Of a DNA stretch of 64,000 bases, positions 21,350 to 32,306 are shown in pieces. The DNA lies in the NCBI GenBank assembly GCA_036346355.1, contig CM070572.1:46599944-46663943 (forward strand), in the 5' to 3' direction. The notes beneath the pieces were generated by a model. The model made no database searches and was not told the DNA's origin. It saw nothing but the letters and a program-made list of their open reading frames with translations. Numbering within the stretch: the stretch's first letter is position 1; every line of letters begins with the position of its first letter. The position numbers and the translations under genes were made by a program. This DNA is from Rhipidocladum racemiflorum. Lineage: Eukaryota; Streptophyta; Magnoliopsida; Poales; Poaceae.

Positions 21350-22950
21350 AAGAAGATGGTGCTCCTCAAACTCGCAAAAACACGCAAAATTGGGAACGAC
21401 TAGACAACTATGTGTATCCCTAGCTTACATGGATGAGAACCATGAATCATGTGAGGGATTTTTAAATCACAATCCTGGTTTTCAAGTGTCCAAAGCAAAG
21501 AGGGATCAATTCAAATTCTTCTTTTCTAAAAGAGATCAAGCCAAAACACAAAAGTCTCTTTTAGAAAAGCAAAAGCAGATTTTTCAGGAATTGTCCTCAC
21601 TTAGAGCATGTGGATGGTGGACTTCTGTTGCTCCAAATTTTTTGGGAATTTATAAACCTGTGAGAATATGAGTCATGAAGAACTCCACCAAAAATCACCA
21701 CAAAAAGCATTCTACAAAAATCAGAAAAAAAAACAAGGACTACGAACAGTCAGGATCATCAATCAAGAATTTTGGGGCTCTGTTTTCACATCATAGATCA
21801 CAAATGGTGCAACCAGTGGACTCCAAAATTTTTCCACATATGGATATATGAGTCAAACACCTTCTCCAATAATAATCAATGAAAAATGATTTTTCTATAT
21901 TTTTCTAAAAATCAAAGACTGACTGCTGCGTGAAGAACAAGTTCAGGACAGATTTGCAATCTTGATAGAAACTTGATCTCTAGTCTAGGGTGCAAGAAGG
22001 ATGTAAAACCAAATGAGCACCCTCAAGACATCCTTGATCAATAGCATTTAGAAGGAGAGGAGGCAAATCCAAATTGCGAGAATTTACATGCGGGAAAGTA
22101 AATGCTGAATTTAAATTGCGTAAAGTAAAGACATAATGTAAATGCGGAATTTAAATTCACAAGAATGTAAAGAAAATCTTTATATTTTCTTGTTGGAAGG
22201 TTTACAAAGCCTCACTTCATGTGGGCAAAGCTCAAAGGAGCAACTCAAACCTTCAAGTGAGGGAGGACACCCCTCCCCCTCTATTTATACTACTCTAGGG
22301 CCACCTACCACCCTTGGATGAGTCCCAAACCCTAGGGCACTCCACCAAGGGCTAGGATTAACCCTCTCATTTCACTCCACACATGTGCTTTACATGGGCC
22401 ACATTGGCCATACATGGGTTTTAAACAAAACCCGGTCAACCCGATGCAACAGGCCTTCATCCGCCGGACTTGACCGCTCAGTTTCTGCCTCTTCTAGCCT
22501 CCAACCCCAACCAGAAACCTTGAGCCACCTCAAGTCCATTTCCATGACGTCCAAGTGATCCTGGTTTGAGCCCAACCATCTCGTCGGCATCCTCGATCGC
22601 TCCGGACCTCGGTTCTCCCAACCTAGTTCCGGTACTCACTAACGACCATAGCTGCCTCAAGAACCAGTACCACAAGGACCAAACCATTTATTTTGCACAT
22701 TCCAAAATACACTTACCTTTTTCTTCCTGCATGTTAGTCCACAATTATCATTAATTCAAACATGCAATACCGAGTCAAATCAAACTCAAACCTGAGCACA
22801 CCTTGCTCAAATAAAGTCAAATACTCATCACAAACATGGACGGATCTCCACATGGTCCTTCAGAAAGTAAAATGGGTTCAATGCATTTCATTCATCTCTG
22901 ACAGTTTACGAAGAACATTTAATTCAGGGGTCAAATCGCCACTGTCCTCC
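21350..22950 (-). mobile_element. Degraded LTR, minus strand
   Basis: On the minus strand, a TATAAATAGAGGG box (22282-22289) has an upstream C/T-rich part and a downstream transcribed part. That part includes a GCCTCCTCTCCTTCTAAATGC block (22045-22075 on plus) which recurs in direct sense in the plus-strand LTR at 24200-24240. This shows two related LTRs in opposite orientations. Both ends are blurred and no coding region is attached. Confidence 0.45.
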
Positions 22951-23330
22951 CCTTATCCCGTCATTGCAGTCCACTCCCCTTCTCCAACTGCCGCCTCCCC
23001 TCCCCCTTTCTCCTGGTGCCACTGTCCTCCCCTTGTCTTGTCACCGCATCCCCTCTCATTCACCTTGGTCCCATCGTAGCCTTCCCTCCCAACATCCGCC
23101 CGGATCCAGCCCGCCTAGGGTTTTGGCATACCGCATAGGAGAGGAACGTGGAGGTGGCACACTGTAAAGACAGCCTCTCCTTTGGCACCTTCTCCACCAA
23201 CGCTCCAGCCCTGCTCTGCCCGTGCTCTGCCCCCACTCCGTGCTCCACCCCGTGGGAACCATTTCTCGCAGATGAGTATTCCTAGATCTTAAATAGTTTT
23301 TGGGAATAGTGAACATTAGAGACAGAAATC
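22951..23330. other. Unassigned C-rich region
   Basis: CCTCCCCTTC-rich stretch giving overlapping proline-rich frames on both strands, with no known domain. No gene called. Confidence 0.3.
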
Positions 23331-24909
23331 ATGTTCTATTTGAAAGACCATGTGAAGGTCTAACCATTTTTGTGATGAGTAATTAACTGTGCTTTGAGTC
23401 TTTGGTGCTAAAGGTGTGAGTTTGCTTTGGAATGAGCAATTCAAGTTGCTGCGGGTCATGTCCAAGACCACAGGTTGTAGAATTGAGAGGTTAGGCCTTG
23501 GCAGGTCAGAGTTATGAGAGGTCGGGTCTTGACAGGTCGGAACATTAAGTGGCCATAGTCTTAAGTGGTCGGGGCACCCTTAGGTGTTTGTGATTGCTCA
23601 GGTGATTATTGTTTGAATATCATTTTGAGCAAAACTATGTGATGTATTTTCCTTGTCTGTGATGGTTGCAGGACTTCAGAGCTAGGTCATAGTGAGGTGG
23701 AGGAGATCAGGACTAGGCTGGGAGAGCTGAGGTCCAAACGGTCAAGCTGATGCCAAAAGATTACTAAGGCTAGGAGTGGCTACAAGCTGAGAGGACAAGT
23801 GGATGAATGAGATGCTAACTTGAGCCCTACTCAAGCGAATGAGGATCGTTGGATCAACGGTTCACGGGTGGAGTAGTGGCTAAGTTTGTGGTTGTGTGTA
23901 GATAAAACTCGTTATGTTGTTGGGTTGCGGGTTAGCCCATATATGTGTGTGGGAGTGAATCTGAACCCTTGATGACGTTCCTTGAGGGTTAAGAAGATCA
24001 TCTAAGGGTGGAGATTGCTCCCATTGTGCTATAAATAGATGGGTGGAGGTATGCCCCCATCCCAAGCTTGTAAGAGTAGATTCTTTTGTTGCTTAATAAA
24101 AGCTTTGTCCACCTGGTTGTGTGGCTTTGAAATTCTCCTTCTCCATGTGTTGCAAGTTTTATTTTCCATGTTCTGAAACTTATTTTAAATCTTGCATTTT
24201 ACTTATTGAACTTTAGATTTGCCTCCTCTCCTTCTAAGTGCTTTTGGATCTTGTACAAAGAATGAAATATTGTTGGACAAATCTTCTATAGATCATATCC
24301 TAGTCATCTAGGCAGTCTACAACCTCTTCTTTTTAGTGTTTGCAAGAAACTGATCTTTTGTGTTTGGAAGAAGAAAGATCATTGTAGATCATGTTCTTGT
24401 TTGTTTGAAGGGTTGTTCTCTAGTGTTTTTGCTTGATGTTACTTATGGGAGGTCATTCAAGACTATCTTGATCAACAGAACCCCACGAGCAACCTTAGAG
24501 TGAAGTTTATGTATTTGACCCGGTTTTAGTGCAACCTTCACTAAACTGAAAAAAGGTCAGAACTTTGACATCAATCCTTGCAATTGAAGGTTGGAATAGG
24601 TTCCTGACATCCATAGGAACTTGCACACAAAGTTTCACAGGCTAATTTTACTATTCACTTAGGTACTGTTCATCCAAGCACTGTCCACAAACTATTATTC
24701 ACCAGAAGACTGTTCATCTAGCCTCCACTAGTTGGGTACTGTACATCCGACTTGCATTGGTTGGGTACCGTTCATCCGACCACCTGTTCAGATTACTGTT
24801 CATCTGACCGCTTGATCGGATGGTACAATTCTTTTGGTGGTTTGAATTTTGATAGGCAAAATTTATTTGGCTCCTATTCACCCCCTCTAGTCGCCTTTTC
24901 AGTCCTTCA
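23331..24909 (+). mobile_element. Degraded copia-type LTR, plus strand
   Basis: It contains a TATAAATA box (24030-24037), an AATAAAAGC stretch at about 24095, and the typical CACCCCCTCTAGTCG phrase (24880-24895) found close to the 3' end of SIRE-like LTRs. It is followed by a decayed primer-binding site, TTGTTATGAGAGCC (24912-24925). The internal region is lost after about 24960. The 5' end is not defined. Confidence 0.5.
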
Positions 24910-24959
24910 ATTGTTATGAGAGCCGGTTTTGCTCTCTTATAGATCTTGACTGGTCTCAA

Positions 24960-25475
24960 GAGCTATGATGATAGATAAGTATTCCACCACTCCGGTCCCA
25001 CCTATCAGTTAAATGGGCCTTTTTATGTTTAGAAATAAAATTGTGAAATGATTTATGATGCAACCATGATGTCAAACTGACGTCATAAATCGATTTTTGA
25101 TTTAAAATAAATCCGAAAATTGCCGTTGACATCAACATTACACATCAGCCCTCGACTCCCCCTCCCCCCACGTCGGCCTCCTCACCTCCCCCGTTGGCCT
25201 CCTTGCCTCCCCCGCCACCCTTGCCCCCCCCGCCACCCTTGCCCCAACCAGCGTGACGGGCATGGTGTGCATGGCACGGCGATGGCATGGGCGTGAACAG
25301 CGGCGAGCGCACGTCGATGCGGGCAAGGGCGGGATGACAAGGATGGCGCGCTCTCCTGCCACTTGTCCGGCCGTGGGCCTAGACGTGTGCCCTACTTTTG
25401 GTCGTGTGCTGTGCGTGTGCCATCGGTCGTGTGTGCTGTGCCCCGGTATGCAGACACTATGGCGAGTCATGCCAG
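24960..25475. other. Unassigned region before the solo LTR
   Basis: The first half is AT-rich, the second half is CCCCCTCC-rich (25150-25260). No supported gene. It is the left flank of the solo LTR. Confidence 0.35.
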
Positions 25476-25480
25476 CCCGA

Positions 25481-25884
25481 TGTAAGTTCAAGCTCTATTG
25501 GTTTTGGTGATTGGTTTAGATTAATGCTTAATCTTTGTTTAATGACAAATCTAATCTTTATGAGACTAACATGACTATTGAGCTTATGTTTAGTAGACTC
25601 ATATTTGGATGGAAAATGGAAAGCCAAGATATGCACTTGTATTTATATTCATCATCTTAATGAATACTTAGGTTTCAAGTTAAAGTATAAATTCCCCATT
25701 GCTATAACCACATAATGTGCATTATGTTTCCCAATCTATATATTACATGGATGCACATATTTAGGGGGAGTTCAAGCATTAACTTGATATTTTATTGTAT
25801 TGATCTATTCTTCACTCAAAATATAAAGGATCAGTATCTTGAAACTAATCCTTGAGTACATATTCAACTTGTGTAGTTAGTATA
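25481..25884 (+). mobile_element. Solo LTR, left part (interrupted by gypsy element)
   Basis: It starts TGTAAGTTCAAGCTC, a SIRE-type LTR start, preceded by the target duplication CCCGA (25476-25480). It continues after the gypsy insertion at 44943. Confidence 0.8.
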
Positions 25885-26838
25885 TGTCAGCGTATGAGCT
25901 AACAGACCCCTTTCGAAATGGGGCGTAAGAAGTCCGAACGGGGGGCTTTCGTGGAGATTGCTCGAGATACGGTGGAAAGAAAACAGACGAAGCTCACAAG
26001 AAGACACTTGGGTTTATCCAGGTTTGGGCCCTCCTCATGAGTAATAGCCCTAGTCCTACTTGTGTTATTCTTGCTGGTGTTCTTGGAGAAATTGAAAGAA
26101 CCAGGAACAAGGAACTCCCGGCCTCTAACCCCAAAGGAGGATGAACCAATCTAAAAGATCGAACCCCTTCTCCCATGCACCCCAGCTATCCTTTATACTC
26201 GGGCTGGTTGGGGCGCATGGGGCTTACAAAAGTACCGCACACTAAGTACACTGCCACGTCGCATTTAATGCACCTGTCACTGTTCTTGCAGCACACTTAA
26301 TGCCCTGGCACAGCCGTCCTCTCCCCCGCCTCGGACCCCGCGCCTGCCGGCTCCGCCCGCTCTGCCGGGGTGGGAAATTGCATCGTGACGTCATTCGCAA
26401 TTATGGCGCGCGTTGGGAACACACACTGCCATACTGTGGCCTTCATTACCCCCATTTAATGCGCACGATACGCATTAAATGCCTTTGACCTTCCGCGTGG
26501 TGGCACAGGTTACTAGGTGGCCTTGGGAGCTGGGCGCCAGCGGTGTGGCCTGGGCGCCACGCGTCCGCCTGGCGACCACCTTACTAACCACCAGCGGCTG
26601 TGTCCTGGACGCCACGTGTCCGCTAGGCGATCACTCTGCTGACCGCCAGCGGCGTGGCCTGGTCGCCACCTGTCCGTTGGGCGATCATTCTGCTGACCGC
26701 TAGCGGCGTGGCCTGGTCGCCACCTGTCCACTGGGCGATCACTCTGCTGACCGCCAGCGGCGTGGCCTGGACGCCACGTGTCCGCTGGGCGGCTCTTACT
26801 AAGGTGAAGTGGGCACCCTGGTGTAGAATACACCGACA
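25885..26838 (-). mobile_element. 3' LTR of the Tat-type gypsy element
   Basis: 954 bp, TGTCAGCGTATGAGC to TACACCGACA as read on plus. It carries a TATA-type TATAAAGG box near 26193 (minus) and a GC-rich tandem array of 54-bp units. Confidence 0.92.
26537..26808. repeat. 54-bp tandem repeats in gypsy 3' LTR
   Basis: Five units (the first and last degenerate) of the pattern CGGCGTGGCCTGGTCGCCAC...CTGCTGACCGCCAG. The other LTR has six. Confidence 0.88.
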
Positions 26839-26857
26839 GTAGCCCCCGGACCCACCC
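26839..26857 (-). promoter_or_regulatory. Polypurine tract of the gypsy element
   Basis: On the minus strand, GGGTGGGTCCGGGGGCTAC lies directly before the 3' LTR start TGTCGGTG. This matches the GGGGGCTAC form seen before Tat-type LTRs and confirms the minus orientation. Confidence 0.7.
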
Positions 26858-27109
26858 TGGAGCGTCCTCATGCCTTTTTTGAAAAAGTGGCTCAGTCTCC
26901 CGGGTGGGTCCATCATAAATGCCCATGTAACGCTGCGGCTTTAAATGCCGCCGCCTTTTCCGGCCATCGAGGTGGAGCGTGCAGCCGCCCCCGCCTCGTA
27001 ACCGGCGCGGGCCTTTGGAACGTGTCCATGCATTTACTGATTTTTTTGGGCTTCCCGCCATCGAACCGCAGCGCCCCTTCGGGTCTCCCGCCGAAGCATT
27101 CCTCCATGC

Positions 27110-27122
27110 GCCTATATATATA
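27110..27122 (+). promoter_or_regulatory. TATA box of the antisense gene
   Basis: CTATATATATACA lies about 140 bp upstream of the ATG at 27257, on the strand opposite to the gypsy genes. A C/T-rich leader follows. Confidence 0.5.
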
Positions 27123-27256
27123 CAAGTGGCCACTGGGGGAGCGGTTCGTTCTTTCCTTTCAGCCTCGCCCAACTGCTAAGCCTTAGCCTTTGCTTCTTGC
27201 GAACTGCCTCTTTGCTGTGCATCGCCTCCCTCTTGCATCTTCTCTCCTTCGCTCAC

Positions 27257-29547
27257 ATGGCGCCGCCAGCACCTCTGCTCCCTCCATCGACCATCGAGGA
27301 TGTCGACGCCGCGAGGTTTTCCCGGTACATCTCCGGCGGCACCGTCCGTACTCGCGCCGGGACCGCCGCGCCCGGCTGCCGCCCGGGAGAAGTGATCTTC
27401 TTCGGCTGGGCGATTCTGGCGAGTCTCCTCCCGCCGATCTCCGACTTCTACCTCGCCATCCTCAACTTCTACTCCATCCACAACATCCACCTTCCTCCTA
27501 ACTCCGTCATCCTTCTTGCTGTCTTTGCCCACTTCTGCGAGATGTTCATGGGAGTGGCCCCCAACCTTCCTCTCTTCCGCTTCTTCTACTCCTTGCGCGC
27601 GGCCAAGGACACCACCACCCCGTCAGGCTGTTGCCACCTCTGCCTTCAGGACGGCGCGGCTTCACGCTACATTCCGCTGGACGTCCGTTCCAACTGGAGG
27701 ACTTGGCGCAACGAGTGGCTCTACGTCGAGGACGACAGCGGCGTAGAGGTCCTGGAGTTGCCGACTGGGCCAGCGGTCAGCACCCCCACCTGGGGATCTC
27801 ACGTCGACGAGATGCCCGAGCTCCGGACGATGCTGGCCCACGTGGACCAGCTGCGAACAACGGACCTGACGGGAGGCATGGTTCTCCGGGACTACATCTC
27901 TCGGAGAATCAGCCCCCTGCGCCGCCGTTCTCGCCCTGCCTGGCAGTACACAGGCCCCGACGACATGACCAGGACAGCTCTCGGAGGTAGGTTACTTGTT
28001 TTTCTCTCTTTCTGGTGCATTTTGCAACCGCCGCTGAACTAACGATGGCTTCACTCCTCTCTCTTTTTTTCTTCTTCTTCTTTTTTTTCAGCCGTAGGGG
28101 ACCTGTCCCCCGCAAAGCTTGAATCCTGGATGGGCTTGCTGGGCGCTTCTAGCAACGTCCTGCCTTTCCCGGCGGGCGCGCTCCCACTCTGCCAAGTGGA
28201 GCCCCGGGAACGCGTGGCGATCACCCGTGCCATGCCCACCATGGACGCCATGGGACTGGTGAACACGCCCCGCCAAGGGGTGTTGACGATCCGGGACCCT
28301 CCTCCAGCTAGCGACCAGAGGAGGGGCAAGCGCCCCGCTGACGACGACGCCCCTGGTGCCAGCCCCAGGAGGGTTCACGTCCCGCCAGGGGGCGCGGCGA
28401 CCACGACCGGGGCGGGGAGCTCTACGGCGGCCGCAGCTGCCACTTCAACTACTCCCGTCGAGGTGATTGAAGTTGGCACCGCTCCGACCATAGCTCCGCC
28501 GGCACCGGTCCTTCCTCCGCCGCCACCGGCGCTGGTCGATCTGCCTCCGCCTCCGCCGCCGATTCTTCCTCCGCCGCCGCCGGCACCGGTCCTTCCTCCG
28601 CCGCCGTCGGCGTAGGTCAATCCGCCAGTACCGGCGCCGCGAGGGGGACTGACGCTCGCCCCAGCCGCGCCTCGTTTCAAGAGGCCTTCTGCCTGGTACG
28701 CAAACTGACACACAGCACACTGTCAAGTTATTTTAATTTGAGAGGCTTACCTCCTTTTTACCTTCTTCAGGGCGACCACTTCAAGCACCCCAGCCGGAGG
28801 CGACCAAGGCACTGCAGCGGTCACGGCAGTGCCGGCTGCGGTGGTCGAGCACCGAGGCGACCCAGGTGACCGCCAGGGGGCCGCCGCAGGGGCGGCCATC
28901 TTACCGCCTGAAGGCGGGATGGGCCTGCCGCCCACTCCGGAGGCCCCTAATGCCTCAGTCCCCTCGGCGGATGCGAACGCTCTGCTGGCCGCCCTCAGCG
29001 AGTTGCACTCCAGCGTGAGCAGCCGCCTCGTGACGAGCAAGGAGAGGCTGAGGGAGGCCACCGTGGAGAACAACCACCTCCGCAAGGAGGCGTAGGACTG
29101 GCGCGGCCGGGCGGAGCGGTTGGAGCGGGATCTGCTGCAGGAGAGGGAGCCACTGGGGCTGGAGCAGCCGGCCCCCTGGAGCAGACGGCCCGGCACTATG
29201 CCTTCTTCATAAGCCGGATCGCCGACTTCCTCACCCACCTGCCCGGCGCCTTAGCCACCCGGTCCAGCCAAGAGGGGCGGGCAGTCGCGGCGGCCACGAC
29301 GACGTACGTGCTCACCTGCTGTGCCAGTCGGGACGCCAACTTCGACCCCCTGGCTGCCATCCAGGGGGTGGAAGGGGACTGGGCCCGCGCAGAGGCACAG
29401 GTCAGCAATGCCGTAGAGCAGGTCACCGACCAGCTTGAGATGGTCAACCCGACGCTGGAAGCAGTGGCCGAGGACGTGGCGCTCAGGCTGGACGCCAACC
29501 CGGCAGAGGACCAGGCAGCCGAGGAAGCCGCGGTGGACGAGGAGTGA
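27257..29547 (+). pseudogene. Antisense gene of the gypsy element (putative gypsy-type transposon domain), 3 exons
   Basis: It resembles the plant family annotated as putative gypsy-type transposon protein (PF04195-like). Exon 1 is 27257-27986, from ATG (MAPPAPLLPPSTIEDVD), with FYLAILNFYSIHNIHLPPNS and the WRNEWLYVEDD region. Exon 2 is 28092-28695 and has a proline-rich stretch (PPPPPALVDLPPPPPP). Exon 3 starts at 28771 and encodes charged, helical sequence (LRREATVENNHL-like, then EQVTDQLEMVNPTLE) to a stop at 29547. Both introns are GT-AG, with T-rich acceptors at 28091 and 28770, and they keep the frame. Stops at 28613 and 29093 and a frameshift after about 29150 break it. An earlier in-frame TTG at 27197 is not a likely start. 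Its function in the family is unknown. Confidence 0.75.
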
Positions 29548-30211
29548 AGACTCCAGATTTAGCCTTGCCTGCTTTTTTTTGTTTTGCCGTCCTCTGTAAA
29601 AGACTCCTGCAAGTCAGTTTCTCGTTTATGAATGCATATACTTCCCTTCGCATGTCTTATGTTTGGATGCTTGTTCGCGCCTCCACTATGCTGGTTCTGG
29701 ACGAACAAAAAGGCAACCACACGCTTTAAGGGTTAGTTGGGGTGCAGGGTCTGGATCCCTCGTGCCGGAATGTCGCTATCTCAGGACCTTAGGACCTTGT
29801 GAAATTAATTACTCTCGCGGTCTCTTGGGGCCAAACACTTGGTGAGGTGTGGCAGGGTAGTAGGCTCTCGGTAGTGGTGTTTGAGTCGCCAGTTCTCACG
29901 GGGACACCCTGAGCGTCATGACCGTGTTGAAAACCGTGCCAAACTAGCCATCCGATCGCCCATCCCTTCACGCCACGCTCACCTAGTGGTCCCACATTTA
30001 CTGTCGAGAGTTCAGAGAGCCGTAAGGAACTGAGGGCGACTATGCGGACACGGCCCATCGGGGCGCAAACCAGAAAAAAGAGAACAAAGGCGACAACTGC
30101 TTTGAACGAAGATGAACGCTTAATTAAAAAAAGAGGCTTCCCCTGACCAGCCCAGGAGAGGAAAACACAAACCAGCTGGCCGGGGTACACAGCTTTGTAC
30201 TTACAGCCAAT
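29548..30211. other. Non-coding interval of the gypsy element
   Basis: Lies between the converging 3' ends of the antisense gene and of integrase. Short frames only. Confidence 0.5.
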
Positions 30212-31851
30212 TTAAGGATAGAACTTGCGCAGGAGTTCTATGTTTTGGGAGTTTGCTAGCTCCTCCCTGTCTTTAGTGGCCAACCTGACCGCCCTGGGAC
30301 GAGAGACTGAGACCACCTTAAAGGGGCCCTCCCACTTGGGAGACAGCTTGTGCAACCCGGCAAGCATCTGAATTCTGCACAAGACCAGGTCGCCACTGCC
30401 AGTGTTCTCTCGCTGACCCAGGTGGCGTGGTACCGCCTGAGACTTTGCTGGTACTGGGCAGCGCGCAAGGCTGCGCAATCTCGCACTTCTTCTAGGAGAT
30501 TGGCGTCCTCTCGACGCAGATCTTCCTGGGCTTCCTCAGTGAACGCCGCCACGCGCGCTGACCCTAAGGCCAGCTCCAAAGGCAGGACAGCTTCCGTGCC
30601 ATAGACCAGGAAAAAAGAAGTTTCCCCGGTGGCCCGGCTGGGGGTGGTACGAAGCGACCACAGTACCGCCGGGAGCTCTTCAGTCCACAGGGCTCCGTGC
30701 TTGTGGAGTCGATCAAACGCCCTGCTTTTGAGGCCCTTCAGCACCATCGCATTGGCCCGCTCAACTTGGCCATTGCTCCTGGGGTGGGCCACCGAGGCGA
30801 AATAGACCTTGGTGCCCATTTCTTCACAAAAACCCAGGAAGGCAGCGCTGGTGAACTGGGCACCATTGTCGGTGATGATGCGGTTGGCGACCCCAAAGTG
30901 GGCGAAGATACCTTGCATGAACTTGATTGCGGCGGCAGTAGTAATGGCTCTGATCGCCTCGGCTTCCACCCATTTGGTAAACTTGTCGATGGTGACGAAC
31001 AGATGGGTGTAGCCCCCTGTGGCCCGTGGGAACGGGCCCAGGATATCCAGCCCCCGGACCGCAAAGGGCCATGAGAGCGGGATGGTTTGCAGAGCCTGGG
31101 CTGGTCGGTGGACTTGCTTGGCGTGGTACTGGCATGCCTCGCACTTCCTCACCAGCTCGCGGGCATCCTGGAGGGCGGTCGGCCAATAGAACCCTTGGCG
31201 GAAAACTTTCCCCACCATCGTTCGACTGGACATATGGCTCCCGCGCACGCCTCCATGGATATCAGAGAGCAAACTGCTCCCCTCTTCCCGAGTGATGCAC
31301 TTCAAAAGAACTCCGTTTCTACCCCGGCGGTAAAGGTCCCCGGCCACCAGGGTATAGCACTTGGCCTTTCGTGCTATCTTCTCTGCTGACGCATCATCGT
31401 CGGGGCACACTTGATCCCGCAGGTAGGCTAGGATCGGATCCATCCATGTGCCTTCCTGGTCAAGTGTGGCGACCACAGGGTGATCGCCCGGGTACTCAGC
31501 CTGGCCGGGCGTTTCCGCCGGTACTACTCTCCCTTCCAGAATGAGGGCTGAAGCAGCGTCACCATCATCCCCACTAGAAACGGGGGCTGTGATGGACGGT
31601 CGCGGAAGCCTTTCTTCAAAGACTCCAACCGAAACAGGAGATCTTGTCGAGGCGAGCTGTGCGAGCTCATCTGCCAAGTAGTTGTCGCGCCGGGGGATAT
31701 GAGTATACCCCAGCCCGTTGAAATGTCGCTCCATCTTTCTGACCTCTGCCAAGTACTCTGCCATGACAGGATCAGAGCAGGAGAACTCCTTTCTCGCTTG
31801 GTTGACGACTAGCAGCGAGTCGCCCTTGACTTGTAGACGCCAACTCCGATG
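30212..31851 (-). pseudogene. Gypsy integrase
   Basis: Integrase part of pol. The H-H-C-C zinc finger (HGGVRGSHMSSRTM...CEACQYHAK) lies near 31120-31210. The catalytic core has DILGPFPRA, TDNGAQFTS and NGQVERAN, so D, D and E are all present. A C-terminal domain (GLHKLSPKWEGPFKVVSVSR) ends in ELLRKFYP at 30212. The long frame 31764-30256 carries the first two domains. The C-terminal domain is in another frame after a shift near 30410. A further small deletion near 31835 separates it from the upstream RNase H, just before KGDSLLVV. With two frameshifts the product cannot be made as one protein. Integrase would insert element cDNA into the genome in the nucleus. Confidence 0.9.
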
Positions 31852-32301
31852 GCCGCGGCGGCGCGAAGCCCCGCCAGCAAGCCTTCGTACTCGGCAACGT
31901 TGTTGGTGGCCTTGAAGTCCAGGACGACCATGTACTTGAGGAGGTCCCCGGTTAGGGAAACCAGAAGGACCCCAGCCCTCGCGCCTTCGAGCCTGAAGGA
32001 ACTGTCGAAGTAGAGTGCCCAGGGGGAGGGCGCGGGGGTTTCCTCAGTCTCAGACTCGGCAGGATTCCACTCGACAACGAACTCTGCCAGCCTTTGACTC
32101 TTGATTGCAGTACGGGGGGCGAATTTGAGGCTGAACTCCCCCAGTTCCACAGACCACTTGGCAATGCGGCCCTCAGCTTCGCGGTTGTGAAGGATCTCGC
32201 GCAAGGGGTAGGCTGAAACCACTGTGATCTCCCTTCCTTGGAAATAATGCCGCAACTTCCTGGATGCCACCAGCACGGCGTACACCATCTTTTGGGCTTA
32301 C
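31836..32301 (-). pseudogene. Gypsy RNase H end and second (plant-type) RNase H
   Basis: It continues the reverse transcriptase/RNase H frame after the SIRE insertion (YAVLVASRKLRHYFQGREI), then the connection segment (RIAKWSVELGEFSLKFAPRT). A second RNase H of the RVT_3 type follows, with YFDSSFRLEGARAGVLLVS and TNNVAEYEGLLAGLRAA. The usual D at the first position of the second RNase H is kept (YFDSS). This second domain is a hallmark of the Tat clade. The frame is lost near 31840 through a short deletion after VGVYK. Confidence 0.85.
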
Positions 32302-32306
32302 GGATA

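Noticed and set aside
25138..25510. Pro/Arg-rich frames on both strands
   Set aside because: C-rich low-complexity sequence next to the solo LTR start; no domain.
27197..27256. N-terminal extension of the antisense gene that looks like a signal peptide (RTASLLCIASLLHLLSFA)
   Set aside because: It has only a TTG start. The first ATG is at 27257 and has the family's usual N-terminus, so the hydrophobic run is leader sequence.
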